Below, one piece after another: positions 38,318-47,102 of a stretch of DNA of 64,000 bases. The notes beneath the pieces are model-generated. The model did not search any database. It was not told where the DNA came from and saw nothing but the letters and a program-made list of their open reading frames with translations. The stretch comes from an uncultured Bacteroidales bacterium. Its GTDB lineage: Bacteria > Bacteroidota > Bacteroidia > Bacteroidales > Bacteroidaceae. The stretch's first letter is position 1, and every line of letters starts with the position of its first letter. Where the stretch lies: contig CADCNQ010000002.1 of NCBI GenBank assembly GCA_902802815.1, positions 62,001 to 126,000 of the forward strand. The letters are read 5' to 3'. The translations under genes and the position numbers were made by a program.

Positions 38318-40825
38318 ATGGCAACTTCCAAAAACGAACGAAATAGCAAGAAAAAAGTCGAAGAAAAGGCTCCGAGAAAAAGTTGGCGCACATTCTTCGC
38401 AGAAATCACCGGCCGCAAGGATATGAAGGACGAGGAGGATCTAAAGCGCGAGGAAATGATACGCTTCTCCCTCGGCGGCATACTCTTCATTGTTTCCATG
38501 TTCCTTCTGCTCTCCATCGCCTCCCATTTCTTCACGGGCGAGGCAGACCAGAGTTGGTCGGGCGAGGGTCATCCCTCCAACTGGATGGGTGTTCTCGGTC
38601 TCCACACGGCAAGATTCTTCGTGGAGGAGTGCTTCGGCTTTGCCAGCATCTTCTTTCCCGTCTTCCTGCTTGCCGCATCCCTGCGTATCATGCGCATCTA
38701 CACGCTCCGTCTCTGGAAGTGGTTCATCAACTGTTCCATACTCATGCTGTGGATTTCCGCGGCCGGGGACTATTTCCTGCGCGGTTTCTTCAACATGGTG
38801 CACAGCCACATCAACATCGGCGGCAACATCGGTCACGAGGAGATCGAACTCCTCGACAAGTATCTCGGCAGCATCGGCACGCCCGCCCTGCTGATATTCA
38901 CCCTCCTGGCTTATCTCATCTACCTATCCGACGAGACCATCAGTTATATCCGCACTCTCATGCATCCCAAGCAGTTCATCAAAGACCGTCTCCATCATGG
39001 CGACGGGGCTGAGGACGACGAGGCTGAGAATACGCAGGAGACAGAAGACACTGAGGAGAGCACCGGCACCCACGCCACAGTCATCGACTTCAAGGTGGAC
39101 GGCGACGGGACGGAGAGCGGGAAGAAGCCTGCCGACATTCCCCTCCAGATTAACTACGACACTCTCGAGGAGGCTCATTTCAATGTTGTCCAGGAGAAGC
39201 CCGAGGAGGTTCCTGCCGGAGAGGACGCCGGTGAGAATGCCGGGTTCACCGTCCAGGAGGGCACCGAGGAGGAAAAGGCGGAGCTCGACAAGTACCGCGC
39301 CCTCGAGCCCTACGATCCCAAGCTCGATCTCTCACGCTACCGCTACCCCACCATCGACCTCCTCAAGAAATACAGCAACGACGGTGTCGGCATCGACATG
39401 GAGGAGCAGGTGCAGAACAAGAACCGCATCATCAGCGTGCTTCAGGACTTCAATATAGCCCTCAAGGACATCAAGGCCACCGTAGGTCCCACCATCACGC
39501 TCTACGAGATTACTCCCGCAGCCGGTGTGCGCATCTCCAAGATACGTAATCTGGAGGACGACATCGCCCTGAGCCTCTCGGCTCTCGGCATCCGCATCAT
39601 TGCGCCCATTCCCGGCAAGGGCACCATCGGTATCGAGGTGCCGAACGCCAAGCCGCAGATTGTCTCCATGGAGAGTGTGCTCAATTCGCGCAAGTTCCAG
39701 GAGTGCGAGTACGAACTTCCCATGGCTATCGGCAAGACCATCACCAACGAGATATACATGGCCGACCTGGCCAAGATGCCCCACCTCCTCGTGGCCGGTG
39801 CCACAGGTCAGGGTAAGTCCGTAGGTCTGAACGCCATTCTCACCTCGCTGCTCTACAAGAAACATCCCGCCGAACTGAAACTTGTGATGGTGGACCCCAA
39901 GAAGGTGGAGTTCTCCGTCTATTCTCCCATCGTCAACCACTTCCTGGCACAGGTGGAGGGCACTGAGGACGAGGACGAACCCATCATCACCGACACCCAG
40001 AAGGTGGTGCGCACGCTCAAGAGCCTCTGTGTGGAGATGGACAACCGCTACCTGCTGCTCAAGAGTGCCGGCACGCGCAACATCAAGGAATACAACGAGA
40101 AGTTCAAGTCGCGCAAACTGCTTCCCACCGAGGGTCACCGTTTCCTGCCCTACATCGTTGTGGTCATCGACGAGTTCGGCGACCTCATCATGACGGCCGG
40201 CAAGGAGATTGAGCTCCCCATCTGCCGCATTGCCCAGTTGGCACGTGCTGTCGGCATCCACATGATTATCGCCACACAGCGCCCCACCACCAATATCATC
40301 ACGGGTACCATCAAGGCCAACTTCCCCGCACGCATGGCGTTCAAGGTGTCGCAGATGATCGACTCGCGCACCATTCTCGACCGTCCGGGTGCCAACCAGC
40401 TTGTGGGCAAGGGCGACATGCTCTATCTCACTGGCAACGACCCCGTGCGTGTGCAGTGTGCCTTTGTCGACACTCCCGAGGTGGAGCGCATCGTCAGCTT
40501 CATCTCCGGCCAGCAGGGCTACCCCCGTCCCTATCCTCTGCCCGACGTACCGATGGAGGGCGAAGAGGGCGATTCCGCAGATGTCGATTTCAACCATCTC
40601 GACAGCATGTTCGAGGAGGTGGCCCGCCTTGTGGTGAGCACCCAGCAGGGTTCCACCAGTATGATACAGCGCAAGTTCGCCATCGGCTACAACCGCGCCG
40701 GCCGTCTCATGGACCAGCTCGAGGCTGCGGGCATCGTAGGTCCGGCTCACGGCAGCAAGCCGCGTGAAGTGCTCTGCATGTCGGAGGAAGACCTCCAGTT
40801 CCGCCTCGACAATCTCAAAGGCTGA
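38318..40825 (+). CDS. ftsK: DNA translocase FtsK
   Basis: 835 residues. Lys-rich start, four membrane helices (about residues 48-210), an acidic Glu/Thr linker (about 230-310), the FtsK alpha-beta motor with Walker A GATGQGKSVGLNA near residue 493 and Walker B VVVIDEFGDLI near 614, then the winged-helix gamma domain (residues about 765-835: STSMIQRKFAIGYNRAGRLM). It pumps chromosome ends across the septum and activates dif recombination. The linker is much shorter than in E. coli. lolA follows after the repeat spacer. Confidence 0.97.
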   Translation: MATSKNERNSKKKVEEKAPRKSWRTFFAEITGRKDMKDEEDLKREEMIRFSLGGILFIVSMFLLLSIASHFFTGEADQSWSGEGHPSNWMGVLGLHTARFFVEECFGFASIFFPVFLLAASLRIMRIYTLRLWKWFINCSILMLWISAAGDYFLRGFFNMVHSHINIGGNIGHEEIELLDKYLGSIGTPALLIFTLLAYLIYLSDETISYIRTLMHPKQFIKDRLHHGDGAEDDEAENTQETEDTEESTGTHATVIDFKVDGDGTESGKKPADIPLQINYDTLEEAHFNVVQEKPEEVPAGEDAGENAGFTVQEGTEEEKAELDKYRALEPYDPKLDLSRYRYPTIDLLKKYSNDGVGIDMEEQVQNKNRIISVLQDFNIALKDIKATVGPTITLYEITPAAGVRISKIRNLEDDIALSLSALGIRIIAPIPGKGTIGIEVPNAKPQIVSMESVLNSRKFQECEYELPMAIGKTITNEIYMADLAKMPHLLVAGATGQGKSVGLNAILTSLLYKKHPAELKLVMVDPKKVEFSVYSPIVNHFLAQVEGTEDEDEPIITDTQKVVRTLKSLCVEMDNRYLLLKSAGTRNIKEYNEKFKSRKLLPTEGHRFLPYIVVVIDEFGDLIMTAGKEIELPICRIAQLARAVGIHMIIATQRPTTNIITGTIKANFPARMAFKVSQMIDSRTILDRPGANQLVGKGDMLYLTGNDPVRVQCAFVDTPEVERIVSFISGQQGYPRPYPLPDVPMEGEEGDSADVDFNHLDSMFEEVARLVVSTQQGSTSMIQRKFAIGYNRAGRLMDQLEAAGIVGPAHGSKPREVLCMSEEDLQFRLDNLKG

Positions 40826-40847
40826 TTAAGGCGTGCGAAGCCCTAAT

Positions 40848-40922
40848 TGACAATTGACAATTGACAATTGACAATTGATAATTGAGAAATGATAATTGAT
40901 AATTGAGAAATGATAAATGATT
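40848..40922. repeat. AATTGACA/AATTGATA word array between ftsK and lolA
   Basis: Tandem CAATTGA units (about five, 40852-40884) passing into ATAATTGAGAAATG units (40881-40915). No promoter box is evident, so lolA is probably transcribed with ftsK through the array. Confidence 0.85.
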
Positions 40923-40927
40923 TCATC

Positions 40928-41554
40928 ATGAAGACCAGACTCCTTTTCCTGTTTCTCTCCCTTTGCACTGCATCGTTCGCCAAGGACGATCCCCGTCAGA
41001 TACTTGATGCCGCCGTGTCCCGGTTGGAAAACTCAGGCGGTGTGCGCGGCCAGTTCACCATCACTCAGTTCGACGGCACCAAGGAGGCCGGTTCCACCCA
41101 GGGTCACATCGCCATGCAGGGCGAGCGCTATACGCTCACCACTCCCGAGCACATCACGTGGTACGACGGCAAGACACAGTGGACCTGGCTCAAGAGCAGC
41201 AACGAGGTGAATGTCACCACTCCCACGCAGACGGAGCTGCGCAAGTCGTCTCCCGCCGCTCTGCTGGGCGCCTACAAGAAGGGCTACAATCTCTCCATGA
41301 AGAAAAGTAAGCTGCGCGGCCGCCGCGTGTGGGAAATCACCATGACGGCCATCTCCAGCGTGTCGCGTCCCGAGCGAGTTGTCATCGACATTGCCCAAGA
41401 CGACTACGTGCCTATGTGCCTGCGTGCCCGCAACGATGGCAACTGGACACGCTTCGCCATCTTCGAATACGCTGTGAAGCAGCAGTTCTCCGAAAACGAA
41501 TTCCGTTTCCGTCAGGAGGACTACCCCACCGCCGAGGTTATCGACCTCCGCTGA
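40928..41554 (+). CDS. LolA-like outer-membrane lipoprotein carrier
   Basis: 208 residues from the ATG at 40928, which gives a clean signal peptide (MKTRLLFLFLSLCTASFAK); an ATG 18 bp upstream lies in the repeat. The LolA pattern is visible: RGQFTITQF, GHIAMQGERYTLTTPEHITWYDGKTQW (in part) and a final FRQEDYPTAEVIDL. It should carry lipoproteins across the periplasm. ftsK-lolA pairing is common in Bacteroidetes. Its 3' end overlaps the convergent HAD gene by 17 bp. Confidence 0.88.
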   Translation: MKTRLLFLFLSLCTASFAKDDPRQILDAAVSRLENSGGVRGQFTITQFDGTKEAGSTQGHIAMQGERYTLTTPEHITWYDGKTQWTWLKSSNEVNVTTPTQTELRKSSPAALLGAYKKGYNLSMKKSKLRGRRVWEITMTAISSVSRPERVVIDIAQDDYVPMCLRARNDGNWTRFAIFEYAVKQQFSENEFRFRQEDYPTAEVIDLR

Positions 41555-42203
41555 CGATGTCCACGATGTCGGAGGGTCTGTCCGCCATTGTCACTGCTCC
41601 TTGCTCCTCCAGCCATTCTCTGTCCCTGAACCCCCACGTCACCGAGATGCATTCCAGCCCGGAATTTCTCGCTGTGGCTATGTCCACCTCCGAGTCGCCT
41701 ATATAGACGGCTCTCACGCCCTCTCCCTCAGCTCCCAGTTCGCGTAGCGCCAACTGCACCATGTCTGGTGCCGGTTTGCGTGCCACGCCCTCGCGCTCTC
41801 CTATCGCCACGTCTATTGTGTCGCGGAAGTGGGCTTCCCACAGTTCGTCCACTCCGGCCTGCAGTTTGTTGCTCACCACGGCCATCCTCACTCCCTTCTC
41901 CCTAAGTCTCTGCAACGTCTCTCCTATACCCTCGTAGGGACCTGTTGTGTCGCGGCAGTGGTCCACGTAGTAGGCCTTGAAATCGGCAAAGATGTCTTCA
42001 AAGCGCGAATTCTTCTCTCCTTCGGGCACTGCGCCCCTCATCAGGTTGCGCACTCCGTTGCCCAGCAGTCTTCTCACATCTTCTTTTTCGCGCAGGGGCA
42101 ACCCGTACGTGCGCAGGGTGTGATTCACGGCAGCTGCCAGGTCGTTGAGCGTGTCGAGCAGCGTGCCGTCCATATCCCATATTATCGTGTTGTATCTCAT
42201 CAT
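41538..42203 (-). CDS. HAD-family phosphatase, phosphoglycolate phosphatase-like
   Basis: 221 residues. Motif I IIWDMDGTLLDTLND, motif II VVSNK, motif III Lys in ARKPAPDM, motif IV YIGDSEVDIATARN; alpha-helical C1 cap after motif I with LLGNGVRNLM. This is the Gph/PGMB-type layout, so a small phosphomonoester is the likely substrate. A second ATG lies 3 bp downstream. A 14-codon open frame ends across its start codon. Confidence 0.88.
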   Translation of the reverse strand: MMRYNTIIWDMDGTLLDTLNDLAAAVNHTLRTYGLPLREKEDVRRLLGNGVRNLMRGAVPEGEKNSRFEDIFADFKAYYVDHCRDTTGPYEGIGETLQRLREKGVRMAVVSNKLQAGVDELWEAHFRDTIDVAIGEREGVARKPAPDMVQLALRELGAEGEGVRAVYIGDSEVDIATARNSGLECISVTWGFRDREWLEEQGAVTMADRPSDIVDIVSGGR

Positions 42204-42244
42204 TCCCGCAGTTTCTCCTCGAATTGCTGTATTTCGTTTGCCAT
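42200..42244 (-). CDS. Possible 14-codon leader peptide upstream of the HAD gene
   Basis: ATG at 42244 opens MANEIQQFEEKLRE and stops at TGA overlapping the ATGATG start of the HAD gene, so translation could be coupled. It lies 34 bp after a -7 box (42278-42285). Could equally be chance. Confidence 0.35.
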   Translation of the reverse strand: MANEIQQFEEKLRE

Positions 42245-42277
42245 AGTCTGATTTTCATTTACAGATTTTTTCAAGGA

Positions 42278-42285
42278 CAAAGGTA
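42278..42285 (-). promoter_or_regulatory. -7 box of the HAD gene
   Basis: Minus-strand TACCTTTG about 75 bp before the HAD start codon. Confidence 0.6.
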
Positions 42286-42300
42286 ATGAAAATTTTTGCA

Positions 42301-42345
42301 TGCGCAAAATATTCGTGTCACATTTGTCACATTTGTCACGAAAAA
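42301..42345 (+). repeat. Copy 3 of the TCACATTTG extragenic repeat
   Basis: TGCGCAAAATATTCGTG followed by three TCACATTTG-type 9-mers and CACGAA. The left flank matches the reverse of the right flank of copy 2 (ATTTTGCGGC). Confidence 0.8.
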
Positions 42346-42933
42346 AAAATTTTTTTACATGCGCACGCACACATATAGGTGCATTTTTCGTGCGATGAGG
42401 CTTTCCTGAAACACTTAAAAAAATCTTTTTCTCTTAGAACATCAGTGAGTTATGAGAATAATTGTCCATTTCGTTTTTTTGCTGTCGTACCTTTGCAGCG
42501 TCAAAGCAGATATAAGGCAGCATCCAGGGTTCGTCTACAAATCCCTTAATGAAGCGAAAAATCTGGGTGAAAGAAAACTGACAGAACTCTACGCATTCGC
42601 TAAAGTTAGTTGACAAGTCGTTAGTTGACAAGTCGTTAGTTGACAAGTCGTTAGTTGACAAGTTGGATGAAAACGATAACGAAGACGATAACGAAAAACG
42701 AAGACAAAAACGAAAACGAAAAACGATAACGAAGACGAAAACGAAAACGAGAAGCCCGCACTTATCTATGCCGAGCCGAGAAGGATGTCTGCGGCGAACA
42801 GCCGCGAAATTTGAAACTTGAAACCTGAATCCTGAAACTTTAATTTCGTGACAAATGTGACAAATGTGACACGAATATTTTGCGGCACAGACTTACAGTT
42901 TGCAAATTTTCACTATTTCAGGGGGGTGAACAA
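42346..42933. repeat. Gene-free repeat mosaic with an orphan promoter-like site
   Basis: TACCTTTG at 42488-42495 (+) has no credible gene after it. A 15-bp unit GTTAGTTGACAAGTC is repeated about four times (42605-42662). Then come GAAAACGATAACGAA-type hexamers (42667-42749), an inverted GCGGCGAACAGCCGC (42791-42805), TGAAACT words (42811-42840) and copy 4 of the extragenic repeat in reverse orientation (42841-42888). A minus-strand open frame over the 15-bp array encodes STNDL repeats and is not taken as a gene. Confidence 0.8.
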
Positions 42934-43486
42934 CTACATCCTCATCTGCTGGGAGAAGAAATTCCAGTCCTGCTCCATCTTGTGAAGCTGCCAAGGGTCG
43001 AGGCGAAGGGAGAACGTGCCGCGCAGCGAGTCAAGATTGACTCGCCAGATTGAAGGCCACAGCATCACCGCGATGCAAAAGGAAACGGGCAACACGCATG
43101 AGCAGTTCGCGATCCTCCTCAACATAGCGCAGCGAACGGAGCAGCAGGAAAGCGGAAGGCATGCCCTGATGCTTAATAAGAAGAGGTATAAGGCTCTCCG
43201 GTTCGGCATACCCCAGATGATGCAGCAGCGAGAGCAGCCGGGAAGGGTCGCTGTAGCCGTCGATGAGACGCTCAGCCGTCTTCTGCCTGTCTATCTCGGA
43301 AAACGAGGGAATGAGACCGAGGAAGACATCGCTGAGAAGAGGGTCCCTGTCCCCCATCCCACGCAGCAGCGTGACAAGGAACTCGCGAGGCGACTCCCCG
43401 TAGTAGTGCGCAAAGGCATCCCAATACTCCGCGTCGCTCATGCCCTGCAGGCGCCGCACCAGAAGTTCGTGCTCGGTCTTCTTCAT
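42934..43486 (-). pseudogene. Hypothetical protein broken by a probable +1 frameshift
   Basis: The first frame (43486 to 43031) encodes about 151 helical residues starting MKKTEHELLVRRLQG and ends DAVAFNLASQS-stop. One base later the neighbouring frame reads SLRGTFSLRLDPWQLHKMEQ and continues to a stop at 42934, and looks far more protein-like than what follows in frame. Joining them at about 43036 gives about 185 residues. The junction lies in the palindrome GAGTCAATCTTGACTC. Family not recognised. It may be a true pseudogene, an assembly error, or the short form may be real. Confidence 0.55.
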
Positions 43487-43500
43487 CGTAGTGAACATAT

Positions 43501-43539
43501 AAAAAAGAAAAGAAGCGAGGCTCTTTCTACCTCACTTCT
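43501..43539 (-). terminator. Rho-independent terminator after ffs-tRNA-Thr
   Basis: Minus strand: AGAAGTGAGG and CCTCGCTTCT arms (one G-T pair) around a 9-nt loop, followed by TTTCTTTTTT. Confidence 0.85.
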
Positions 43540-43550
43540 CCTTTTTCTTG

Positions 43551-43624
43551 AGCCTCTTGTCGGATTCGAACCAACGACCCCGAGATTACAAATCACGTGC
43601 TCTGGCCAACTGAGCTAAAGAGGC
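43551..43624 (-). tRNA. tRNA-Thr (anticodon TGT)
   Basis: Minus-strand cloverleaf: acceptor GCCTCTT/AAGAGGC, D-arm AGCTCAGTTGGCCAGAGC, anticodon loop TTTGTAA (TGT), T-arm GTTGGTTCGAATCCGAC. The anticodon stem CGTGA/TCTCG holds one U-U mismatch. Lies directly 3' of the SRP RNA gene and is probably processed from the same transcript. Confidence 0.95.
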
Positions 43625-43625
43625 G

Positions 43626-43734
43626 GGTGGGAAAGCTAGCTGCATCGCGCCGCTACAACCAAGTACCCTTGCTGCGGTCAAGCCCTGGGGGAGTTCCGAG
43701 GGAGCATGCCGTACAGGACTTTCCCGTGTTTGCG
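43626..43734 (-). ncRNA. ffs: Signal recognition particle RNA (4.5S type)
   Basis: About 109 nt on the minus strand. GGGAAAG near the 5' end pairs with CTTTCCC near the 3' end (43719-43725 with 43629-43635). The 3' part GCGATGCAGCTAGC parallels the GGGATGTAGCTGGC of E. coli 4.5S RNA, and the centre CCCAGGGCTTGACC with CGCAGCAAGGG resembles helix 8 with its AGG/AGCA asymmetric loop that binds Ffh. A TACCTTTG box sits right upstream (43739-43746). Exact ends are estimated. It targets nascent membrane proteins with Ffh and FtsY. Confidence 0.75.
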
Positions 43735-43738
43735 GGTG

Positions 43739-43746
43739 CAAAGGTA
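43739..43746 (-). promoter_or_regulatory. -7 box of ffs-tRNA-Thr
   Basis: Minus-strand TACCTTTG immediately before the SRP RNA; divergent from the GT2 promoter about 70 bp away. Confidence 0.65.
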
Positions 43747-43785
43747 CGAAAAAAAAAGATAATTAAGCACACTCGTGAGCATTTT

Positions 43786-43818
43786 TTTGAGAAAATTCGT
43801 AAAAAATTAGTATCTTTG
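43786..43818 (+). promoter_or_regulatory. Promoter of the GT2-to-recR operon
   Basis: TTTG (43786-43789), 21-bp spacer, TATCTTTG (43811-43818), then 24 bp to the ATG. Confidence 0.7.
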
Positions 43819-43842
43819 CACTCAAAATGTACTATATATAAT

Positions 43843-44805
43843 ATGGACATAAGTGTAGTAATACCTCTTTGGAACGAAGATGAGAGCCTGCGCGAGCTCT
43901 ACGACTGGATAGAACGTGTGATGAAGGAAAACGGATTCACCTACGAGGTGATATTCGCCAACGACGGCAGCACGGACAACAGTCAGAAGGTGATAGAAGA
44001 GCTCCACAGAGAGCATCCCGACACGGTGCGCGGCGTGGAATTCAGGCGCAACTACGGCAAGAGCCCTGCCCTCTTCTGCGGATTTGAGATGGCAAAGGGC
44101 GACGTGGTGATTACCATGGACGCCGACCTGCAGGACTCACCCGACGAGATACCCGGACTCTACCGCATGATAAAGGAAGACGGATACGACATGGTGTCGG
44201 GCTACAAGCAGAACCGCAGCAAGGGAGACCCCCTCTCGAAGACCATACCCACGAAACTGTTCAACGCCACGGCACGCAGAGTGAGCGGCATACACAACCT
44301 GCACGACTTCAACTGCGGACTGAAGGCCTACCGCCTGGACGTGGTGAAGCACATCGAGGTGTATGGCGAGATGCACAGATATATCCCCTACCTGGTGAAG
44401 AACGCCGGATACAGCAAGATTGGCGAAAAACCCGTGCACCATCAGAAGCGCCAGCACGGCGTGTCGAAATTCATGGGATGGAACAGATTCGTGAACGGAT
44501 ACCTGGACCTGATGTCGCTGTGGTTCCTGTCCACATTCGGCATGAAACCCATGCACGTGTTCGGCTTCATAGGCAGCCTGATGTTCTTCGTGGGATTTCT
44601 GGCAGCATGTGCCGTGGGAGGCGTGAAGCTCTACTGCCTGAGCGCAGGCATCAAGGCTCCGCTGGTGACCGACACACCGTGGTTTTACATCTCGCTGACA
44701 ATGATGATACTGGGCACGCAGCTCTTCGTGGCAGGATTTCTGGGCGAACTCATCTCGCGCACGTCGCAGGAGCGCAATAAATACCAAATCAACAAGACGA
44801 TATGA
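43843..44805 (+). CDS. Family 2 glycosyltransferase, DPM1/GtrB type
   Basis: 320 residues from the ATG at 43843, 24 bp after a promoter; the frame is open upstream through tRNA and ffs, which is not coding. GT-A domain: DISVVIPLWNEDESL, FANDGSTDNS, DXD-type TMDADLQDSPDE and the FNCGLKAYR region. Two C-terminal helices (about 235-265 and 275-305) anchor it. Such enzymes load a sugar onto undecaprenyl phosphate for O-antigen or lipid A modification. First gene of a long operon; overlaps the next gene by 4 bp. Confidence 0.9.
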   Translation: MDISVVIPLWNEDESLRELYDWIERVMKENGFTYEVIFANDGSTDNSQKVIEELHREHPDTVRGVEFRRNYGKSPALFCGFEMAKGDVVITMDADLQDSPDEIPGLYRMIKEDGYDMVSGYKQNRSKGDPLSKTIPTKLFNATARRVSGIHNLHDFNCGLKAYRLDVVKHIEVYGEMHRYIPYLVKNAGYSKIGEKPVHHQKRQHGVSKFMGWNRFVNGYLDLMSLWFLSTFGMKPMHVFGFIGSLMFFVGFLAACAVGGVKLYCLSAGIKAPLVTDTPWFYISLTMMILGTQLFVAGFLGELISRTSQERNKYQINKTI

Positions 44806-45314
44806 TGAAAAGGGTGAACCGTCTCATCATGGTGGCGCTGGCAGGAATGGTGTGCGCGCTGCACAGCTGCGACGACACAGGATGCACGCTATACAACTCC
44901 ACGCTGTGCCAGATATCGTTCTACAGCGACCTGGAACTGCCCGCCGTGCTGGAAGACACACTGACGGTGTATGCCGTAGGTGCGGAAACTCCCGTGTATA
45001 ACATGGGTACGAACCTCAACATGCTGAAGCTGCAGCTGTCGTACTACAAGGATGTGGACACCCTGCTCTACGAGCACTGGATGGGGACACCAGAAGAACC
45101 GGCACCCCACCAGGTGGACACACTCTTCATACGCAAGACCGACATGCCCCACTTCGAGAGCCCCGACTGCGGCGTGGCAATGTTTCACGACATAAAGAAA
45201 GTGTGGTGGGAAAACGACAGCAGATTTCCCGAGACACCGCTCATCAAGGCCGTATATGTGAACCATTCTCAGGTGTACTACAACAGCCAGGACAACATAC
45301 GCATCTTCATATAG
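44802..45314 (+). CDS. DUF6452-like lipoprotein
   Basis: 170 residues. Signal peptide with lipobox ALHSC (Cys23). The mature part has several paired Cys (CDDTGCTLYNSTLCQ) and a beta-rich body, as in the DUF6452 family of Bacteroidetes; role unknown. Starts with ATGATG overlapping the GT2 stop by 4 bp and is followed after 3 bp by the DUF6048 gene, the usual partner. Confidence 0.75.
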   Translation: MMKRVNRLIMVALAGMVCALHSCDDTGCTLYNSTLCQISFYSDLELPAVLEDTLTVYAVGAETPVYNMGTNLNMLKLQLSYYKDVDTLLYEHWMGTPEEPAPHQVDTLFIRKTDMPHFESPDCGVAMFHDIKKVWWENDSRFPETPLIKAVYVNHSQVYYNSQDNIRIFI

Positions 45315-45317
45315 CAA

Positions 45318-46133
45318 ATGAGAAGACTCATCATATTCACCTGTCTCCTGCTGGCAATGGCCGCAAACTGCACATGGGCACAGACAAACGGAGACGTGAA
45401 ACTCCCGGAAGGATACAACAAGAAAACCTACCGGGGAGCCGACGGACGCATCTACGTGCTGGATGAGAACCAGAAGGTGAAGAAGGACAAGCACGGAAAG
45501 AACATCGCTGTGGAGAAGGAACCGAGACCCGTGTTCGGAGGCTTCGCCGTGATGACAGACCTCGTAGGGTACGTGATGAAGATGGCCGGCTCGTGGGCAA
45601 ACATGGAGGTGGCCGGCAGAATCAACTTCAAGGAGAAATACTTCCCCATAGCGGAAGTGGGCATCGGCACGTGCGACAGAGACGGAAAGACCAACAGGAA
45701 CAACCTCTCCATCACAGCACCGTATTTCCGCATAGGAATGGACTACAACATCAACAAGAAACAGAACGGCAACAGATTCTTCGCCGGAGTGAGATACGGC
45801 TTCACATCGTTCAGCTACGACTTCAGCAACCCGGAGTTCATCGACCCGCTCTACAACAAGCAGCTGCCGCTCTATCTGGAAGGACTGGACGGACACACGC
45901 AATGGTTGGAACTGGTGCTGGGCTTCGAGACAAAACTGTGGAGCTTCATAAGACTGGGAGCCAACTTCCGATTCAAGTTCAGGACTGTGGGCGACTACGA
46001 ATTCATGGGCGAGCCGTGGTATGTGCCCGGCTTCGGCATCAACGGAGCATCAGCCTACGGAGCCACGATGAACCTGGCGTTCGACTTCGGCAAGACAATG
46101 AAAAAACAACCACCGAGAAACCTCTACAGATAA
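45318..46133 (+). CDS. DUF6048-like outer-membrane beta-barrel protein
   Basis: 271 residues. Signal peptide MRRLIIFTCLLLAMAANCTWAQ, a charged segment (NQKVKKDKHGKN), then alternating strands with aromatic girdle residues (FFAGVRYGFTSFSYDF, WLELVLGFETKLW, FIRLGANFRFKFR). Matches DUF6048 as remembered. Likely a small outer-membrane barrel working with the DUF6452 lipoprotein before it. Confidence 0.75.
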   Translation: MRRLIIFTCLLLAMAANCTWAQTNGDVKLPEGYNKKTYRGADGRIYVLDENQKVKKDKHGKNIAVEKEPRPVFGGFAVMTDLVGYVMKMAGSWANMEVAGRINFKEKYFPIAEVGIGTCDRDGKTNRNNLSITAPYFRIGMDYNINKKQNGNRFFAGVRYGFTSFSYDFSNPEFIDPLYNKQLPLYLEGLDGHTQWLELVLGFETKLWSFIRLGANFRFKFRTVGDYEFMGEPWYVPGFGINGASAYGATMNLAFDFGKTMKKQPPRNLYR

Positions 46134-46142
46134 CAAGGAATT

Positions 46143-47102
46143 ATGAAGAAGTGGCATCTACCCTTTCTCGTGCTGCTCATCGTGGGCACATATCTGGCAT
46201 ATCTGCAGCAGCACCCTTCCGCCCGCTACATCAATGAGGAAATGCGGGTGTTCGGCACCGTGATGCACGTCACATACAAGACGACGGAGTCGCTCAAGGA
46301 AGGATACAGCGAAGAGTTGAGGCAGGTGGACATGAGCCTGTCGATGTTCAACCCCATGAGCACCCTCTCGCGCATCAATCGCAACGAGACGGACACCGCC
46401 GATGCCATGCTGTGCGAAGTGCTGAAAATGGCTATGGCCGTGAGCGAGGCTACGGACGGAGCTTTCGACGTGACGGTGGCACCGCTGGTAAATGCGTGGG
46501 GATTCGGATTCAAGAACGGGCAGCTGCCCGACTCCGTACAGGTGGACTCGCTGATGACGCTGGTGGGCTACAGAGGCGTGACACTCACAGAGGACGGACG
46601 CGTGAAGAAGGAAAAACCCGGCATCGTGATGGACCTCTCAGCAATAGCGAAAGGCTACGGAGTGGACAAAGTGGCTGAATACCTGAAAGCCAACGGGGTG
46701 ACCGACTACATGGTGGAGATAGGCGGAGAAGTGGCCTGTCACGGAAAGAACGCAAAGGGAAAAGCCTGGCGCATCGGCATCAACAAACCCGACGACGACC
46801 CCACTTCGACGAATACAGAGATAGAAAAAGTGATGGAACTGGAGGACGGAGCTATGGCCACCAGCGGCAACTACCGCAACTACTACATCACACCCGAGGG
46901 AAAGCGTATCATGCACACGATAGATCCCAAGACAGGATACCCCGTGCAGCACAACGTGCTCTCGGCCACAGTGATAGCCCCGACATGCGCAATGGCCGAC
47001 GCATTCGCCACATCGTTCATGGTGATGGGAAGCGAACGGGCCGAAGAGGTGCTGAAGAAGCATCCCGAACTAAAAGCCGAACTGATATGTACGGAAGAGT
47101 AG
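46143..47102 (+). CDS. apbE: FAD:protein FMN transferase
   Basis: 319 residues with an N-terminal signal anchor (residues 5-22). ApbE motifs: SMFNPMSTLSRINRNE, DGAFDVTVAPLVNAWGFG, DLSAIAKGYGVDKVAEYL, and the Mg-binding HTIDPKTGYPV plus CAMADAFATSFMVMG. It covalently attaches FMN to Thr in Nqr/Rnf subunits in the periplasm. Overlaps the next gene by 16 bp. Confidence 0.94.
   Translation: MKKWHLPFLVLLIVGTYLAYLQQHPSARYINEEMRVFGTVMHVTYKTTESLKEGYSEELRQVDMSLSMFNPMSTLSRINRNETDTADAMLCEVLKMAMAVSEATDGAFDVTVAPLVNAWGFGFKNGQLPDSVQVDSLMTLVGYRGVTLTEDGRVKKEKPGIVMDLSAIAKGYGVDKVAEYLKANGVTDYMVEIGGEVACHGKNAKGKAWRIGINKPDDDPTSTNTEIEKVMELEDGAMATSGNYRNYYITPEGKRIMHTIDPKTGYPVQHNVLSATVIAPTCAMADAFATSFMVMGSERAEEVLKKHPELKAELICTEE

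Noticed and set aside
42434..42661. 75-codon minus-strand frame beginning with STNDL repeats
   Set aside because: It is the translation of the 15-bp array plus a promoter region; no independent coding sign.
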